64,000 bases of DNA from Halomonas sp. 1513 (GTDB taxonomy: Bacteria > Pseudomonadota > Gammaproteobacteria > Pseudomonadales > Halomonadaceae). Shown piece after piece: positions 1-9,690 of this stretch (positions are counted from its first letter, which is position 1; each line of letters opens with the position of its first letter). Location: NCBI GenBank assembly GCA_001971685.1, contig CP019326.1, forward strand, positions 930,001-994,000, read 5' to 3'. The notes below the pieces were generated by a model. That model had not been told where the DNA came from and did not search any database. It saw only the letters and a list, made by a program, of their open reading frames with translations. Made by a program: the position numbers and the translations under genes.

Positions 1-1
1 G

Positions 2-1225
2 GTGGGCAGCGTGCTGCTCTTCAACGCTACCCCCAAGCCCAAGCGGCTGCTCGAGCCGCTGGCGGTGGACTTCACCACTGCCGATGCAGACTTCCGGCGC
101 AGCATGGGACTGATCCTCGAGCAACCTATCGTGGCCGGCAATCGCATTGCCATGCTCGAGGACGGCGAGGCGATCTATGCCGACATGCTCGATGCCATCG
201 ACGCTGCCGAGGCCTCCATCACCTTCGAGACCTTCGAGTTCTGGGGCGAAGAGGCCGCCGGGCCATTCGTCGACGCCCTGGTGGCGGCGGCCGAGCGCGG
301 TGTCGCGGTGCATGCCCTGATCGACTATGTCGGCTCGGTGCCCGCCACGGCGAACAAGTTCGAGCGCATGCAGGAGGCCGGCGTCGAGGTGATCCGCTGG
401 CGTAAGCCGTCGTGGTACGAGCTGGCGCGGTTCAACCATCGCACTCACCGCAAGCTGCTGATGACCGACGGTCGCATCGGCTTTATCGGCGGTGCCAATA
501 TCACCGACAACTGGCTGCCCGACGACGACGGCCAGGCCTATCGCGATCACCACTTCCGCGTCGAGGGGCCGGTGGTGGGCAACATGCAGGCCGCCTTCGT
601 CAATGCTTGGCTGGACGCCAGCGGCCGACTGCTGCTCGGCGATGGCTATTTCCCCGAGCTGGAGGCCGAGGGCGAACTGGAGGCGCAGATGGTGACCAGC
701 ACGCCCCGCGAGGGCCGCCACCGCATGCGCATGATGCTGATGGTGGCGATTGCCACGGCCGAAGAGCGGATCACCCTGGGCTCGGCCTACTTCTACCCCG
801 ACGAGGCATTTCTCGAGGCGCTGATCGAGGCCCGCGAACGCGGCGTCGAGGTCAATATCCTGGTGCCCGGCGACAGCATCGATATGGGCTTCGTGCGCCA
901 CGCCTCGGTCAACCGCTGGCGGCCGATGCTCGAGGCCGGCGTGGCCATACACGAGTATCAGCCGTCGATGTACCACGCCAAGTTGGTCAGCATCGACGAC
1001 CGCTGGGCCAGCGTCGGCTCCACCAACCTCGACAACCGCTCCTTCCGCATCAACAAGGAGGGCAACCTCAACGTCTACGATGAGGACTTCGCCCAGCGTG
1101 TCCGCGAGCTGGTCGAGGACGACATCCGCCACGCCGAGCGCTACGACCTCGAGCGCTGGGAGAATCGCCCCTGGCGCAAGCGTCTGGCCGGCTGGATCAG
1201 CATGCTGGCCGGCGCGCACTTTTGA
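2..1225 (+). CDS. Phospholipase D-like protein, cardiolipin synthase family (5' end outside window)
   Basis: The protein has two HKD phosphodiesterase motifs, HRKLLMTD (about residues 149-156) and HAKLVSID followed by D (about 325-333). These make the paired active site of the phospholipase D superfamily. The spacing and the downstream GS-N motifs fit bacterial cardiolipin synthases of the ClsB/C type, which condense phosphatidylglycerol or related lipids at the inner membrane. The reading frame is open to the left edge, so the GTG at base 2 is only the first possible start and an N-terminal part is probably missing. No upstream context is available. A non-cardiolipin PLD-family transferase cannot be excluded. 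Confidence 0.85.
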   Translation: MGSVLLFNATPKPKRLLEPLAVDFTTADADFRRSMGLILEQPIVAGNRIAMLEDGEAIYADMLDAIDAAEASITFETFEFWGEEAAGPFVDALVAAAERGVAVHALIDYVGSVPATANKFERMQEAGVEVIRWRKPSWYELARFNHRTHRKLLMTDGRIGFIGGANITDNWLPDDDGQAYRDHHFRVEGPVVGNMQAAFVNAWLDASGRLLLGDGYFPELEAEGELEAQMVTSTPREGRHRMRMMLMVAIATAEERITLGSAYFYPDEAFLEALIEARERGVEVNILVPGDSIDMGFVRHASVNRWRPMLEAGVAIHEYQPSMYHAKLVSIDDRWASVGSTNLDNRSFRINKEGNLNVYDEDFAQRVRELVEDDIRHAERYDLERWENRPWRKRLAGWISMLAGAHF

Positions 1226-1228
1226 GCG

Positions 1229-1660
1229 TCAATCTCCGTCGCCTGCATTGAAGGCGGCGAACACCTGATCGCCGGTCATATCGTGGGTCTCGTTGGCGAA
1301 GGCGTAGTAGCCGGGCTTTTCGTCGATGAAGATCTGGGTGGCGAAGTGCCAGCCGTGGCCCTGGTCGACCAGCCCCACCGGTACGGCATGGTGCTCGCCG
1401 CTCTTGAGGCGGTAGAACAGGTGCGTGCCGCAGTGCCGGCAGAAGCCGCGCTCGGCCCACTCGGAGGAGGGGTAAACCGTGACGTTGTGTTCGCCTATGA
1501 GGTCTATTGCGCTGGCGCCCTCCAGAGCCAGCAGCGGACCCCCGCCCCAGCGGCGGCACAGGCTGCAGTGGCAGGCAGCGACCTCGTCGGTGGCGACCTC
1601 GACGCTCAGGGTGACGGCGCCGCACAGGCAGCTGCCGGTATGGTGGGTCGTGGCGGACAT
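1229..1660 (-). CDS. GFA/CENP-V family zinc protein
   Basis: This 143-residue protein has the cysteine pattern of the GFA (glutathione-dependent formaldehyde-activating) fold: CLCG near the N-terminus, CHCSLC about 25 residues later and CRHCG in the middle, which bind two zinc ions in the family. I chose the ATG at 1660 over an upstream start because AAGGAGAG lies just before it. Its end is three bases from the end of the convergent phospholipase-D gene. The family contains few members of proven activity, so a formaldehyde-glutathione role is not implied; the fold assignment is secure, the substrate unknown. Confidence 0.85.
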   Translation of the reverse strand: MSATTHHTGSCLCGAVTLSVEVATDEVAACHCSLCRRWGGGPLLALEGASAIDLIGEHNVTVYPSSEWAERGFCRHCGTHLFYRLKSGEHHAVPVGLVDQGHGWHFATQIFIDEKPGYYAFANETHDMTGDQVFAAFNAGDGD

Positions 1661-1725
1661 CAGACTCTCCTTGTAATGACGACTCCTCAGCCAGTCTAGA
1701 CGCAAATTTCCACGCTGCTGAACGC

Positions 1726-2985
1726 TTAGCGCGAGGCGTCATCGAAGCGGTCGACGCGGCGCAGAGTGGGGAACAGCCGCATCCAGGCGCCGACCACGGC
1801 CAGGGTGCCGATGCCGCCGATCACCGCCGCCGGCACCACGCCGAGCCAGGCCGCCATGCTGCCGGCGCGGAATTCGCCGAGCTCGTTGGAGGAGCCGATG
1901 AACAGCATGTTGACGGCGTTGACCCGGCCGCGCATGGCGTCGGGGGTGGCCAGCTGGATCACCGTCATGCGCACATAGACGCTGATCATGTCGGCGGCGC
2001 CGGCCACCAGCATGGCCAGCAGCGATAGCCAGAACAGCGTCGAGAAGGCGAACACCAGGTTGGCGACGCCGAATACTGCCACGGCGACGAACATCACCAT
2101 GCCGGCGTGGCGCTTGATGCCGCGCACGCCGAGATATAACCCCATCAGCAGCGCGCCGACGGCGATGGCGCTGCGCAGCGCACCGAGCCCCTCGGGGCCG
2201 ACATGCAGCACCTCCTGGGCGTAGATGGGCAGCAGCGCAACTACCCCGCCCAGCAGCACCGCGAAAAGGTCCAGCGAGATGGCGCCGAGGATGATCGGCT
2301 GGCGGCGGATATAGCCAATGCCGGCGGTAAAGCGTCGCCAGGCGGTGGCCTCCAGGGAGGTGGCGGCCTCGGTGAAGCGGATCGGCACCGGCAGCAGCGA
2401 GACCAGGGCAATCGCGAAGCAGCCCAGGCATGTGGCGTAGGCGAGACTGCCGCCGCCCACGGCATAGAGAATCCCACCGAGCAGCGGGCCGCCGATCACC
2501 GCGACCTTCATGATCGCACTGTTCAGGGCGATGGCCTGGGCGAGCTGGGGCCGCGGAACGATATTGGGCAGCAGGCTCTGCAGCGCCGGGCCGGTGAAGG
2601 CCCGGGCGCAGCCGAACAGCGCCAGCACCGCGTAGTAGGCCCCGACCCGCTCGCTGGCGGCCAGCGCCAGGCCCAGCAGCAGCGCACTGCACAGCGCCTG
2701 TACCGCCCAGCTCAGCTGCAGGATGCGCTTGCGTGGGAAGCGGTCGACCAGGTCACCGGCGGGCAGCAACAGCAGCACCATGGGCAGAAACTGTGCCAGG
2801 CCGACGTAGGCCAGCGACATCGGGTCGCGGGTCATGGCATACACCTGCCAGGCCACCACCACCGCTTGGATCTGCATGGCGAACACCGCCGCCAGGCGCG
2901 ATACCAGGAAACACACAAAGCCGGGTTGGCGATGCAGGGCGACCTGCTCTGCGGCGGGGGGATCAGCGGCGTGGGCAGAACTCAT
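1726..2985 (-). CDS. MFS transporter, EntS-like exporter type
   Basis: A 419-residue polytopic membrane protein with about 12 hydrophobic segments and the MFS loop signature GDLVDRFPRKR between helices 2 and 3. The organisation resembles the MFS_3 group that includes enterobactin exporter EntS and many drug or metabolite exporters. No siderophore genes are adjacent, so the cargo is unknown. It stands alone, 65 bases upstream of the GFA gene on the same strand, and its ATG lacks a strong ribosome binding site. Confidence 0.8.
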   Translation of the reverse strand: MSSAHAADPPAAEQVALHRQPGFVCFLVSRLAAVFAMQIQAVVVAWQVYAMTRDPMSLAYVGLAQFLPMVLLLLPAGDLVDRFPRKRILQLSWAVQALCSALLLGLALAASERVGAYYAVLALFGCARAFTGPALQSLLPNIVPRPQLAQAIALNSAIMKVAVIGGPLLGGILYAVGGGSLAYATCLGCFAIALVSLLPVPIRFTEAATSLEATAWRRFTAGIGYIRRQPIILGAISLDLFAVLLGGVVALLPIYAQEVLHVGPEGLGALRSAIAVGALLMGLYLGVRGIKRHAGMVMFVAVAVFGVANLVFAFSTLFWLSLLAMLVAGAADMISVYVRMTVIQLATPDAMRGRVNAVNMLFIGSSNELGEFRAGSMAAWLGVVPAAVIGGIGTLAVVGAWMRLFPTLRRVDRFDDASR

Positions 2986-3103
2986 GGCGTGTCCGGCAGC
3001 GAAGCGAAACTCTGATTCTAGTGATTCTTAGGGTGATATTCACTCGGCTAATGAGTAAGGGGCTAATGAATGAGGCGGGCGGCATGGCATGGCCAGCGAA
3101 GAC

Positions 3104-3130
3104 GCCCCGGCCACGTCCTGTGGCCGGGGC
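3104..3130 (-). terminator. Hairpin downstream of the DUF1127 gene
   Basis: A perfect 11-bp inverted repeat (GCCCCGGCCAC / GTGGCCGGGGC) with a 5-nt loop begins six bases beyond the stop codon of the DUF1127 gene. There is no real T-tract, so termination is inferred from position and stability. Confidence 0.6.
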
Positions 3131-3135
3131 GGTGG

Positions 3136-3366
3136 CTACGTCAGTCTGCTCCCGCAGCGGGGACAGGTCTCATGCGCGTCGCGGGTGATGCCCGCGGATG
3201 GCTCGCGCTCGGGATTGATGGCGACCAGGGTGCCGCGCTCCCAGCGCAGGCCCATGTCCTCGAGCATACGCGGGTCGCACTCCCGGAGCTGAGCGAATTG
3301 ACGACGCTTGATCGCACGGCTGCGCAGTGCGCGAAGCAGGTTTTTGAGGCTAGCGGAAATTGCCAT
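3136..3366 (-). CDS. DUF1127 protein with C-terminal CxxC
   Basis: A 76-residue basic protein with the DUF1127 hallmark LRECDPRMLEDMGL and a helical N-terminus. DUF1127 (YjiS-like) proteins are small, often stress-induced and in some alphaproteobacteria bind RNA or adjust phosphate and C1 physiology. Here the domain is extended by a tail ending CPRCGSRLT, a possible half zinc knuckle. The start at 3366 is preceded by AAGGAG; a longer frame upstream has no support. No operon partner is present. Confidence 0.75.
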   Translation of the reverse strand: MAISASLKNLLRALRSRAIKRRQFAQLRECDPRMLEDMGLRWERGTLVAINPEREPSAGITRDAHETCPRCGSRLT

Positions 3367-3687
3367 TTCTCGGTCTCCTTGCAGGAGGCCGGGATGCAGC
3401 GCGAACAGGAGATGACCGAATACAGCGGGGGTAACCACATGGCCGCGACGCATGCCGCGGCCATCGTTTCTCAGTATCGGATTGGCACGCGGCAACGGCA
3501 GGCTCGCATCGCATTATTGGCAATACGATGTAGCTTGCTTGGGCGGTTGACGCGGGATTGCCAGCGCATGAGAAAACGGTCTCTGGATGGGGTTGATGCC
3601 GCTCACCTTATGTGAGTGACCCTTTTTTTATAAACAACCGCTGAACAAGCGTCAAGCGGTGGGTAGAGCGCCGTTGAGTCCGGACCC

Positions 3688-5538
3688 TCAGCGATAGCCC
3701 TTGGCCTGGAGCCTGAACAGCGTGGCGTAGCGGCCGTCGGCGGCCAACAGCTGGTCGTGGGTGCCGCGCTCGATGATCTCGCCGCGGTCGATGACCAGGA
3801 TCTGCTCGGCGCTGCGCACCGTGGAGAAGCGGTGCGAGATCAGGATGGTCATCTTGTCGCGTCCATGTTCGCGGAAGCGCGCGAAGATCTCCGCCTCGGC
3901 GGCGGCGTCCATCGCCGCGGTGGGCTCGTCGAGCACCAGGATATCGGCGTTCTCGCGCATATAGGCCCGCGACAGGGCGATCTTCTGCCACTGCCCGCCG
4001 GAGAGTTCCTGGCCGCCCTTGAACCAGCGGCCCAGTTGGGTCTGATAGCCGCTGGCCATGCGCGCGATGAAGTCGTCGGCCATGCCGTGGCGTGCGGCCT
4101 CCTGCCAGCGCTCCTGGTCCTCGAAGGCGTGGGTATCGCCGACCCCGAGGTTCTCGCCGACCTGCAGCTGGTAGCGCACGAAGTCCTGGAAAATCACGCC
4201 GATACGCTCGCGTAGCGCCTCGGTCTGCCAGTCGCGCAGGTCGCTGCCATCCAGCAGGATGCGCCCCTGGGTGGGGTGATAGAGCCGCGTCAGCAGCTTG
4301 ATCAGGGTGGTCTTGCCGGAACCGTTCTCCCCCACCAGGGCGAGGCTCTGGCCCGGGGCCAGGTGCAGGTTAATGTCTTGTAGCACCGCCTCTCCGCCGG
4401 GATAGGCGAAGCCAACGCCCTCGAAGCGCAGGCCATCACCGGGCGTGGCGCCCTGGGTGAGGGTGCCGCCGTCGTCCTCTACCGGCTGCTCCAGGTACTC
4501 GTAGAGGTTCGAGAGGTAGAGGTTGTCCTCATACATGCCGCTGATCGCGGTCAGGCTGGCCGAGAGCGCCGCCTGGCCCTGCTTGAAGACCATCAGGTAC
4601 ATGGTCATCTCGCCCAGCGTGAGGCCGCCGGCGATGGTCTCCACCACTACCCAGCCGTAGGCGCCGTAGAAGGTCAGGGTGCCGAGCAGGCCGAGCAGGA
4701 AGCCCCAGCTCTCGCGACGCAGCGTCAGCAGGCGGTCCTCGGCGAACAGCCGAGTGAAAATGTCGCGATAGCGCTGCAGGAATAGCCCCTCGAGGCCGAA
4801 CAGCTTGACCTCCTTGATGCTGTCCTCGCGGGCCAGCACCGTTTCCAGATAGATCTGCATGCGGGTCTGCGGCGAGCGCCAGCGAAATAGCCGGAAGGCG
4901 TCGCCGGAGAACTTGGCCTCGGAGATGAACACCGGCAGGGCGCCCGCCACCAGCAGCAGTAGCGCCCAGGGCGAGAACTGCACCAGCAGCACACCGAAGC
5001 TGGCCAGCGAGATGGCGTTCTGCAGCAGCCCGAAGGTCTTGTTGACCAGCGCCAGGGGGCGGGTCGAGGCCTCGCGGCGGGCGCGGGTCAGCTTGTCGTA
5101 GAGCTCGGAGTCCTCGAATTGGGAGAGCGACAGGCGTCCCGCCTTTTCGAGGATCATCACGTTGACCTTCTGGCCGAGGAGCGCACGCAATAATGACTGC
5201 TGGGCGGCGAGGCCGCGCTGGGCGAGCGCGATCAGCGCGATGATCAGGCCCTCCAGCGCCACCAGCCACAGCACCGGGGTGATCAGCGCGAGCAAATCGG
5301 GGTCGCTGGCCGCGCGGTGGGCCTCCATGGCAGCGACCACGCCGTCGACGATCAACTGGCCCACCCAGGCGGCTACCGCCGGCAGCACCCCGGCGACCAG
5401 GGTGCACAGCATCAGCCCCAGGGTCATCCAGCGCGAGGTCTCCCAGACCAGGCCGAGCGCCCGGCGGCTGTAGCGAAACACGCCGAAGAACCCGGCGAGG
5501 GGCTGGCTGCTAGCGCTATTCGATAAGGCTGAGGTCAA
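3688..5538 (-). CDS. ABC exporter, fused membrane and ATPase domains
   Basis: A 616-residue half-transporter: an N-terminal transmembrane domain of about six helices (roughly residues 35-330) followed by a nucleotide-binding domain with Walker A GENGSGKTT, signature LSGGQ, Walker B ILVLDEPTA and switch histidine in ISHR. It would work as a homodimer exporting a lipid, peptide or drug; nothing nearby gives the substrate. The frame starts with TTG; the next ATG (about residue 38) would cut into the first helix, so TTG is preferred. It is divergent from the di-haem peroxidase. Confidence 0.85.
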   Translation of the reverse strand: MTSALSNSASSQPLAGFFGVFRYSRRALGLVWETSRWMTLGLMLCTLVAGVLPAVAAWVGQLIVDGVVAAMEAHRAASDPDLLALITPVLWLVALEGLIIALIALAQRGLAAQQSLLRALLGQKVNVMILEKAGRLSLSQFEDSELYDKLTRARREASTRPLALVNKTFGLLQNAISLASFGVLLVQFSPWALLLLVAGALPVFISEAKFSGDAFRLFRWRSPQTRMQIYLETVLAREDSIKEVKLFGLEGLFLQRYRDIFTRLFAEDRLLTLRRESWGFLLGLLGTLTFYGAYGWVVVETIAGGLTLGEMTMYLMVFKQGQAALSASLTAISGMYEDNLYLSNLYEYLEQPVEDDGGTLTQGATPGDGLRFEGVGFAYPGGEAVLQDINLHLAPGQSLALVGENGSGKTTLIKLLTRLYHPTQGRILLDGSDLRDWQTEALRERIGVIFQDFVRYQLQVGENLGVGDTHAFEDQERWQEAARHGMADDFIARMASGYQTQLGRWFKGGQELSGGQWQKIALSRAYMRENADILVLDEPTAAMDAAAEAEIFARFREHGRDKMTILISHRFSTVRSAEQILVIDRGEIIERGTHDQLLAADGRYATLFRLQAKGYR

Positions 5539-5725
5539 GACAAGCGATCCAAGGGTATTTGCCGCGAGTGTACCTTTTTCGCGGATGACTTGACCCTAAT
5601 CAACTCCCGTTAATGCATCGATAGATACCCTTTATCAGCACATTATCGAAAAGAAAAAGGCCGTCTTGGCATGAGCTATGTCATGAACCCGACGCTGGAT
5701 GGCCAAAAAGATGGGGATCACTGTG

Positions 5726-6751
5726 ATGAAGATACGCGTGATGAGCATGTTGGCAGGCGGAAGTCTGCTGTTGGCAGGGCCGCTGGTGGTGGCTAACGAC
5801 GAACTGCGTGAGCGGGCGAATCGCGTCTTGGGCGGCGTCGAAGCAACACCCTCCGAGGAACTCGAGGATCCGAAATCCACGCTGGGGCAGGCGCTGTTCT
5901 GGGATATCCGTCTCTCATCGAACGGTGAAGTGGCCTGTGCCAGCTGTCACTTCCGTGAAAACTGGGGCTCCGATAGCCGCGAACGTTCGATCAACGCGCG
6001 CGGTGGCGAGACCATGCAGTCACAAACCGTGTTCCACTCTCAGGACACGCCGGGATTGCGTTGGCTGGCGGACCGGGCCACCGGGGCCGATCAGGCGATG
6101 GGCTCGATTACCGGCTCGATGGGGTTCGACGATCGTGAAGATATCCTGCCGGTGCTCCACGAACACGGCTACGAAGCGCTGTTCGCGGCCGCCTTTCCAG
6201 AAGATGAAGACCCTGTCTCGGTCGAGAACTATGGCCAGGCACTGCAGTTCTATCAGACCACGCTACGCACGCCGGCACCCTTCGATACGTGGCTCGAGGG
6301 GGATGACGAGGCGCTGAATGAACTGGAAGTGCGAGGCCTGGAGCGCTTCATGAACAGTGGCTGTGTCGGTTGTCATAGTGGTGAGCTGGTGGGGGGTACC
6401 ATGCTTCAGCGGTTTGGCATCCGTGAGAATTACTGGGAGCACACCGGCTCGCTGGATATCAGCTCGGGTCTGATGGCCGTGACAGGCGAGGAGAGCGACC
6501 GCTTTTTCTTCCGCGTTCCCTTGCTGCGCAACGTCGCAAAAACAGGGCCTTACTTCCATGACGGCTCTGTGGATGATCTGCGCCGCGCCACCGCCATCAT
6601 GGCGCGAGTGCAGCTTGGGCAGGAGCTCGACGACGAGGCGCTTGATGAACTGGTCGCCTTTCAGGAAGCGCTGACGGGGGAGATTCCGGAAAACTTCTTG
6701 CCGCCGGAAGGCATACCGTTTGAACTCCCCGAGGGAGTCGAAGCGGACTGA
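5726..6751 (+). CDS. Periplasmic di-haem cytochrome c peroxidase/MauG family
   Basis: Two haem c attachment motifs, CASCH (about 71-75) and CVGCH (about 213-217), and an N-terminal signal peptide ending LVVA-ND identify an exported di-haem protein. The family includes bacterial cytochrome c peroxidases, which reduce hydrogen peroxide with electrons from small cytochromes, and MauG-like maturation oxidases. At 341 residues it is typical of the peroxidase group. Three ATGs are possible (5699, 5711, 5726); 5726 gives the cleanest signal peptide, with GGGGAT upstream. Its target could be peroxide or a partner protein; no partner gene adjoins it. Confidence 0.8.
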   Translation: MKIRVMSMLAGGSLLLAGPLVVANDELRERANRVLGGVEATPSEELEDPKSTLGQALFWDIRLSSNGEVACASCHFRENWGSDSRERSINARGGETMQSQTVFHSQDTPGLRWLADRATGADQAMGSITGSMGFDDREDILPVLHEHGYEALFAAAFPEDEDPVSVENYGQALQFYQTTLRTPAPFDTWLEGDDEALNELEVRGLERFMNSGCVGCHSGELVGGTMLQRFGIRENYWEHTGSLDISSGLMAVTGEESDRFFFRVPLLRNVAKTGPYFHDGSVDDLRRATAIMARVQLGQELDDEALDELVAFQEALTGEIPENFLPPEGIPFELPEGVEAD

Positions 6752-6772
6752 ACAACCCTCGGCATTGCGTTT

Positions 6773-6806
6773 GGCAGCGGCCAGCTCCTCGGGGCTGGCC
6801 GCTGCC
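6773..6806. terminator. Bidirectional terminator between peroxidase and rhodanese genes
   Basis: Perfect 13-bp inverted repeat GGCAGCGGCCAGC / GCTGGCCGCTGCC with an 8-nt loop, placed between two convergent genes. It could serve both strands; T-tracts are weak. Confidence 0.7.
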
Positions 6807-6827
6807 GTTGCGGTGCTGGCAACGCGC

Positions 6828-7178
6828 TTATTCGTCGCTGTCGAATGCTTTGAGGCCGCCCTGGATATTGACCACCTGGGTGTAGCCCATGCGCTGCAGG
6901 GTGTCGGCGGCCAGCGCGCCGCGGTTGCCGCCGGCGCAGTGGCAGACGATCGGCGCCTGCTTGTCTGGTGCGGCCTCGGCAATACGCATTTCCAGCGTGC
7001 CGCGGCTGATGTTGACCGCCTCATCGAGATGCCCCTGCTCGAACTCCTCCTTGTCGCGCACGTCCAGCACCAGGGCGCCGTCGCGGATCAACTGCTTGGC
7101 TTCTGCGGGCGAGACTTCCTTGATGCGCTGCTTGGCCTCGTTGGCCAGGCGCAGAAAATCCTCGGAATGATGGGCCAT
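6828..7178 (-). CDS. Single-domain rhodanese (sulfurtransferase-like)
   Basis: A 116-residue rhodanese domain with active-site loop CHCAGGNRG, whose cysteine (VCHC) would carry the persulfide, and the conserved LDVRDKEEFEQGHL segment. Such single-domain proteins move sulfur or detoxify cyanide in the cytoplasm. The ATG at 7178 has GAGGAG just upstream and is preferred to a start 22 codons earlier. It is divergent from a PadR regulator, with a palindrome in the shared promoter region, so PadR may control it. Confidence 0.85.
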   Translation of the reverse strand: MAHHSEDFLRLANEAKQRIKEVSPAEAKQLIRDGALVLDVRDKEEFEQGHLDEAVNISRGTLEMRIAEAAPDKQAPIVCHCAGGNRGALAADTLQRMGYTQVVNIQGGLKAFDSDE

Positions 7179-7228
7179 GGCGTGACTCCTCTCATCGGAT
7201 GGGGGCTTGCCCCGCACCAGTGGACTTG

Positions 7229-7260
7229 CTAAAACGAAAACCAATATCGATTTTCGTTAG
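7229..7260. promoter_or_regulatory. Candidate PadR operator between rhodanese and padR
   Basis: AACGAAAA at 7233-7240 is repeated inverted as TTTTCGTT at 7251-7258, with partial extension to CTAA/TTAG outside. It lies in the 104-bp divergent intergenic region, AT-rich against high-GC surroundings, as expected for a promoter/operator. Autoregulation by PadR is inferred. Confidence 0.5.
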
Positions 7261-7282
7261 TTGTCATCGGCGAGTCAACAAC

Positions 7283-7597
7283 ATGGAACATCATGATCTG
7301 CTATCGGGGTTGGTGCGGCTGCACGTGCTGCACCACGCTGCCGAGCACGACATCTACGGCCAGTGGATGATCGACGAGTTGGCGCGCCACGGCTATCGGC
7401 TCAGCCCCGGCACTCTCTATCCCATGCTGCATGCCATGGAGCGCAAGGGCTATCTGCGCTCACGTCAGGAGCAGCAGGGCAGCACGCGGCGCAAGCTGTA
7501 TCGCGCCACGCCCCTGGGCCACGAGGGGCTGGCGGTAGCCAAGCGCCAACTCAAGGAGTTAACCGCCGACCGGCCTCCTGCTGTCAGGATTGGGTAA
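7283..7597 (+). CDS. PadR family transcriptional regulator
   Basis: A 104-residue winged-helix protein with the PadR core: a YxxWxxDELxxxGYxxSPGTLYPMLHAMERKGYL region as recognition helix and wing, and a short C-terminal helix. PadR proteins are usually repressors that answer to small aromatic or toxic ligands. The ATG at 7283 gives the standard family N-terminus; upstream residues are not PadR-like. No strong Shine-Dalgarno is visible. Its 3' end overlaps the convergent deacetylase gene by 14 bases. Likely target: the divergent rhodanese gene and itself. Confidence 0.8.
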   Translation: MEHHDLLSGLVRLHVLHHAAEHDIYGQWMIDELARHGYRLSPGTLYPMLHAMERKGYLRSRQEQQGSTRRKLYRATPLGHEGLAVAKRQLKELTADRPPAVRIG

Positions 7598-8681
7598 AGG
7601 CGCTGCGATGAAAGGCCGCGGCGGCCTCGACTTCGGCGATGCCGCACTCGCCCGGCGGCGGCGGAACCGCACCTGCGAGCACCTCGAGCACGGCCTTGAC
7701 GCCGTGTGACAGCGAAATCAGGTTGTAGCCGCCCTCGAGCACGAATACCAGCCGCCGCTCGCAGTGGCGCTCGGCGAGCAGCTTGAGGCGGTGTGTCATC
7801 GAGGCGAAGCCACGGTAGGAGACGTTCAGCGCCAGGTCGTGGGCGTGGGGGTCGAAGCCCGCCGAGACCAGGATCAGGTCGGGCTTGAACCAGTCCGCTG
7901 CGGGTTCGATGATGCGTTCGAAGGCCAGCAGGTAGGCCGCGTCGCCGGCATCGGCCGGCATCGGGATATTCACCGTGGTGCCTTCGCCGAGACCCACCCC
8001 GACCTCTTCCAGGCTACCGGAGCCGGGATAGAAGGGCGCGCCGCGGTGCAGGTCGATGAACAGCACGTCGGGGTCGGCCCAGAAGATGTCCTGGGTGCCG
8101 TTGCCGTGATGCGCATCCCAATCGAGAATCATGATGCGCTGGCAGCCCAGCGCCGCCTTGGCGTGGGCGGCGGCCACTGCCACGTTGTTGAACAGGCAGA
8201 AGCCTCGCGCTCGCACCGGCTCGGCGTGGTGCCCCGGTGGGCGTACCAGGGCGAAGGCGCTGGCAGTGTGCCCGGCAACCACTGATTCCACGGCGGCGAT
8301 GGCGGTGCCGGCGGCCACCTCGGCGGCCTCGACGCTGCCCGGCGAGACGGCCGTGGTATCCACGTCCAGCCAGGCGTATTGGCCACGCAGCTTGAACACC
8401 TGCTCGAGGTAGGACGAGGTGTGTACCCGACCGAGCTGTTCTTGAGTGGCGGCCTTGCCGTCGGCGTAGGTCACGCCGTCGATGGGCGTCAGCGCCAGGA
8501 ACTGCTGGATGGCGGTCAGTCTGCCCGGGTGCTCTGGATACTTCCAGGGCACCCCGAGCCCCGACAGCAGCTGGCGAATGCGGGTATCCATACGGCCGGG
8601 CAGGAACGCGGCATCGGGGCTGGGTTCGTGGGCCAGCATGCGCTGGTCGTAAAACACCGTGACGGGGGTGACATCGGTCAT
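7584..8681 (-). CDS. Histone-deacetylase family amidohydrolase
   Basis: The 365-residue protein has the zinc-dependent deacetylase landmarks in order: RPPGHHAEP, DWDAHHGNGTQD, SAGFDPH and EGGYN. These give the catalytic histidine pair and the Asp-His-Asp zinc site of class II HDAC-like enzymes. Bacterial members act on acetylpolyamines, acetoin-related substrates or lysine-acetylated proteins; the sequence does not decide which. The ATG at 8681 has only a weak ribosome binding site. It sits alone between convergent padR and the end of the nrt operon. Confidence 0.85.
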   Translation of the reverse strand: MTDVTPVTVFYDQRMLAHEPSPDAAFLPGRMDTRIRQLLSGLGVPWKYPEHPGRLTAIQQFLALTPIDGVTYADGKAATQEQLGRVHTSSYLEQVFKLRGQYAWLDVDTTAVSPGSVEAAEVAAGTAIAAVESVVAGHTASAFALVRPPGHHAEPVRARGFCLFNNVAVAAAHAKAALGCQRIMILDWDAHHGNGTQDIFWADPDVLFIDLHRGAPFYPGSGSLEEVGVGLGEGTTVNIPMPADAGDAAYLLAFERIIEPAADWFKPDLILVSAGFDPHAHDLALNVSYRGFASMTHRLKLLAERHCERRLVFVLEGGYNLISLSHGVKAVLEVLAGAVPPPPGECGIAEVEAAAAFHRSAFTQS

Positions 8682-8771
8682 GGGCGGGCTCTGGATCGCG
8701 GTCGATGGCTATGAGCATGGTCCGGGGATCGCCGCCTTGCCATCTTTGTCGTCATTCCATCGTGCCAAGAT

Positions 8772-8805
8772 GCAACGACCGCCACCCGCAGGCGGCGGTC
8801 GTTGC
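8772..8805 (-). terminator. Terminator hairpin of the nrtABD operon
   Basis: A 12-bp inverted repeat GCAACGACCGCC / GGCGGTCGTTGC about 25 bases beyond the nrtD-like stop codon. It lacks a strong T-tract. Position makes it the likely end of the nitrate ABC operon. Confidence 0.6.
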
Positions 8806-8830
8806 TGCGCTCGGCCCGGTGCCGATGGGC

Positions 8831-9679
<849 letters not shown>

Positions 9680-9690
9680 GGGAAGTCTCC

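Noticed and set aside
3608..3652. Short palindrome CTCAC-CTTAT-GTGAG followed by a T-run
   Set aside because: On the plus strand there is no gene whose transcript would end here, and on the minus strand the run is A; stem is only 5 bp. Not called a terminator.
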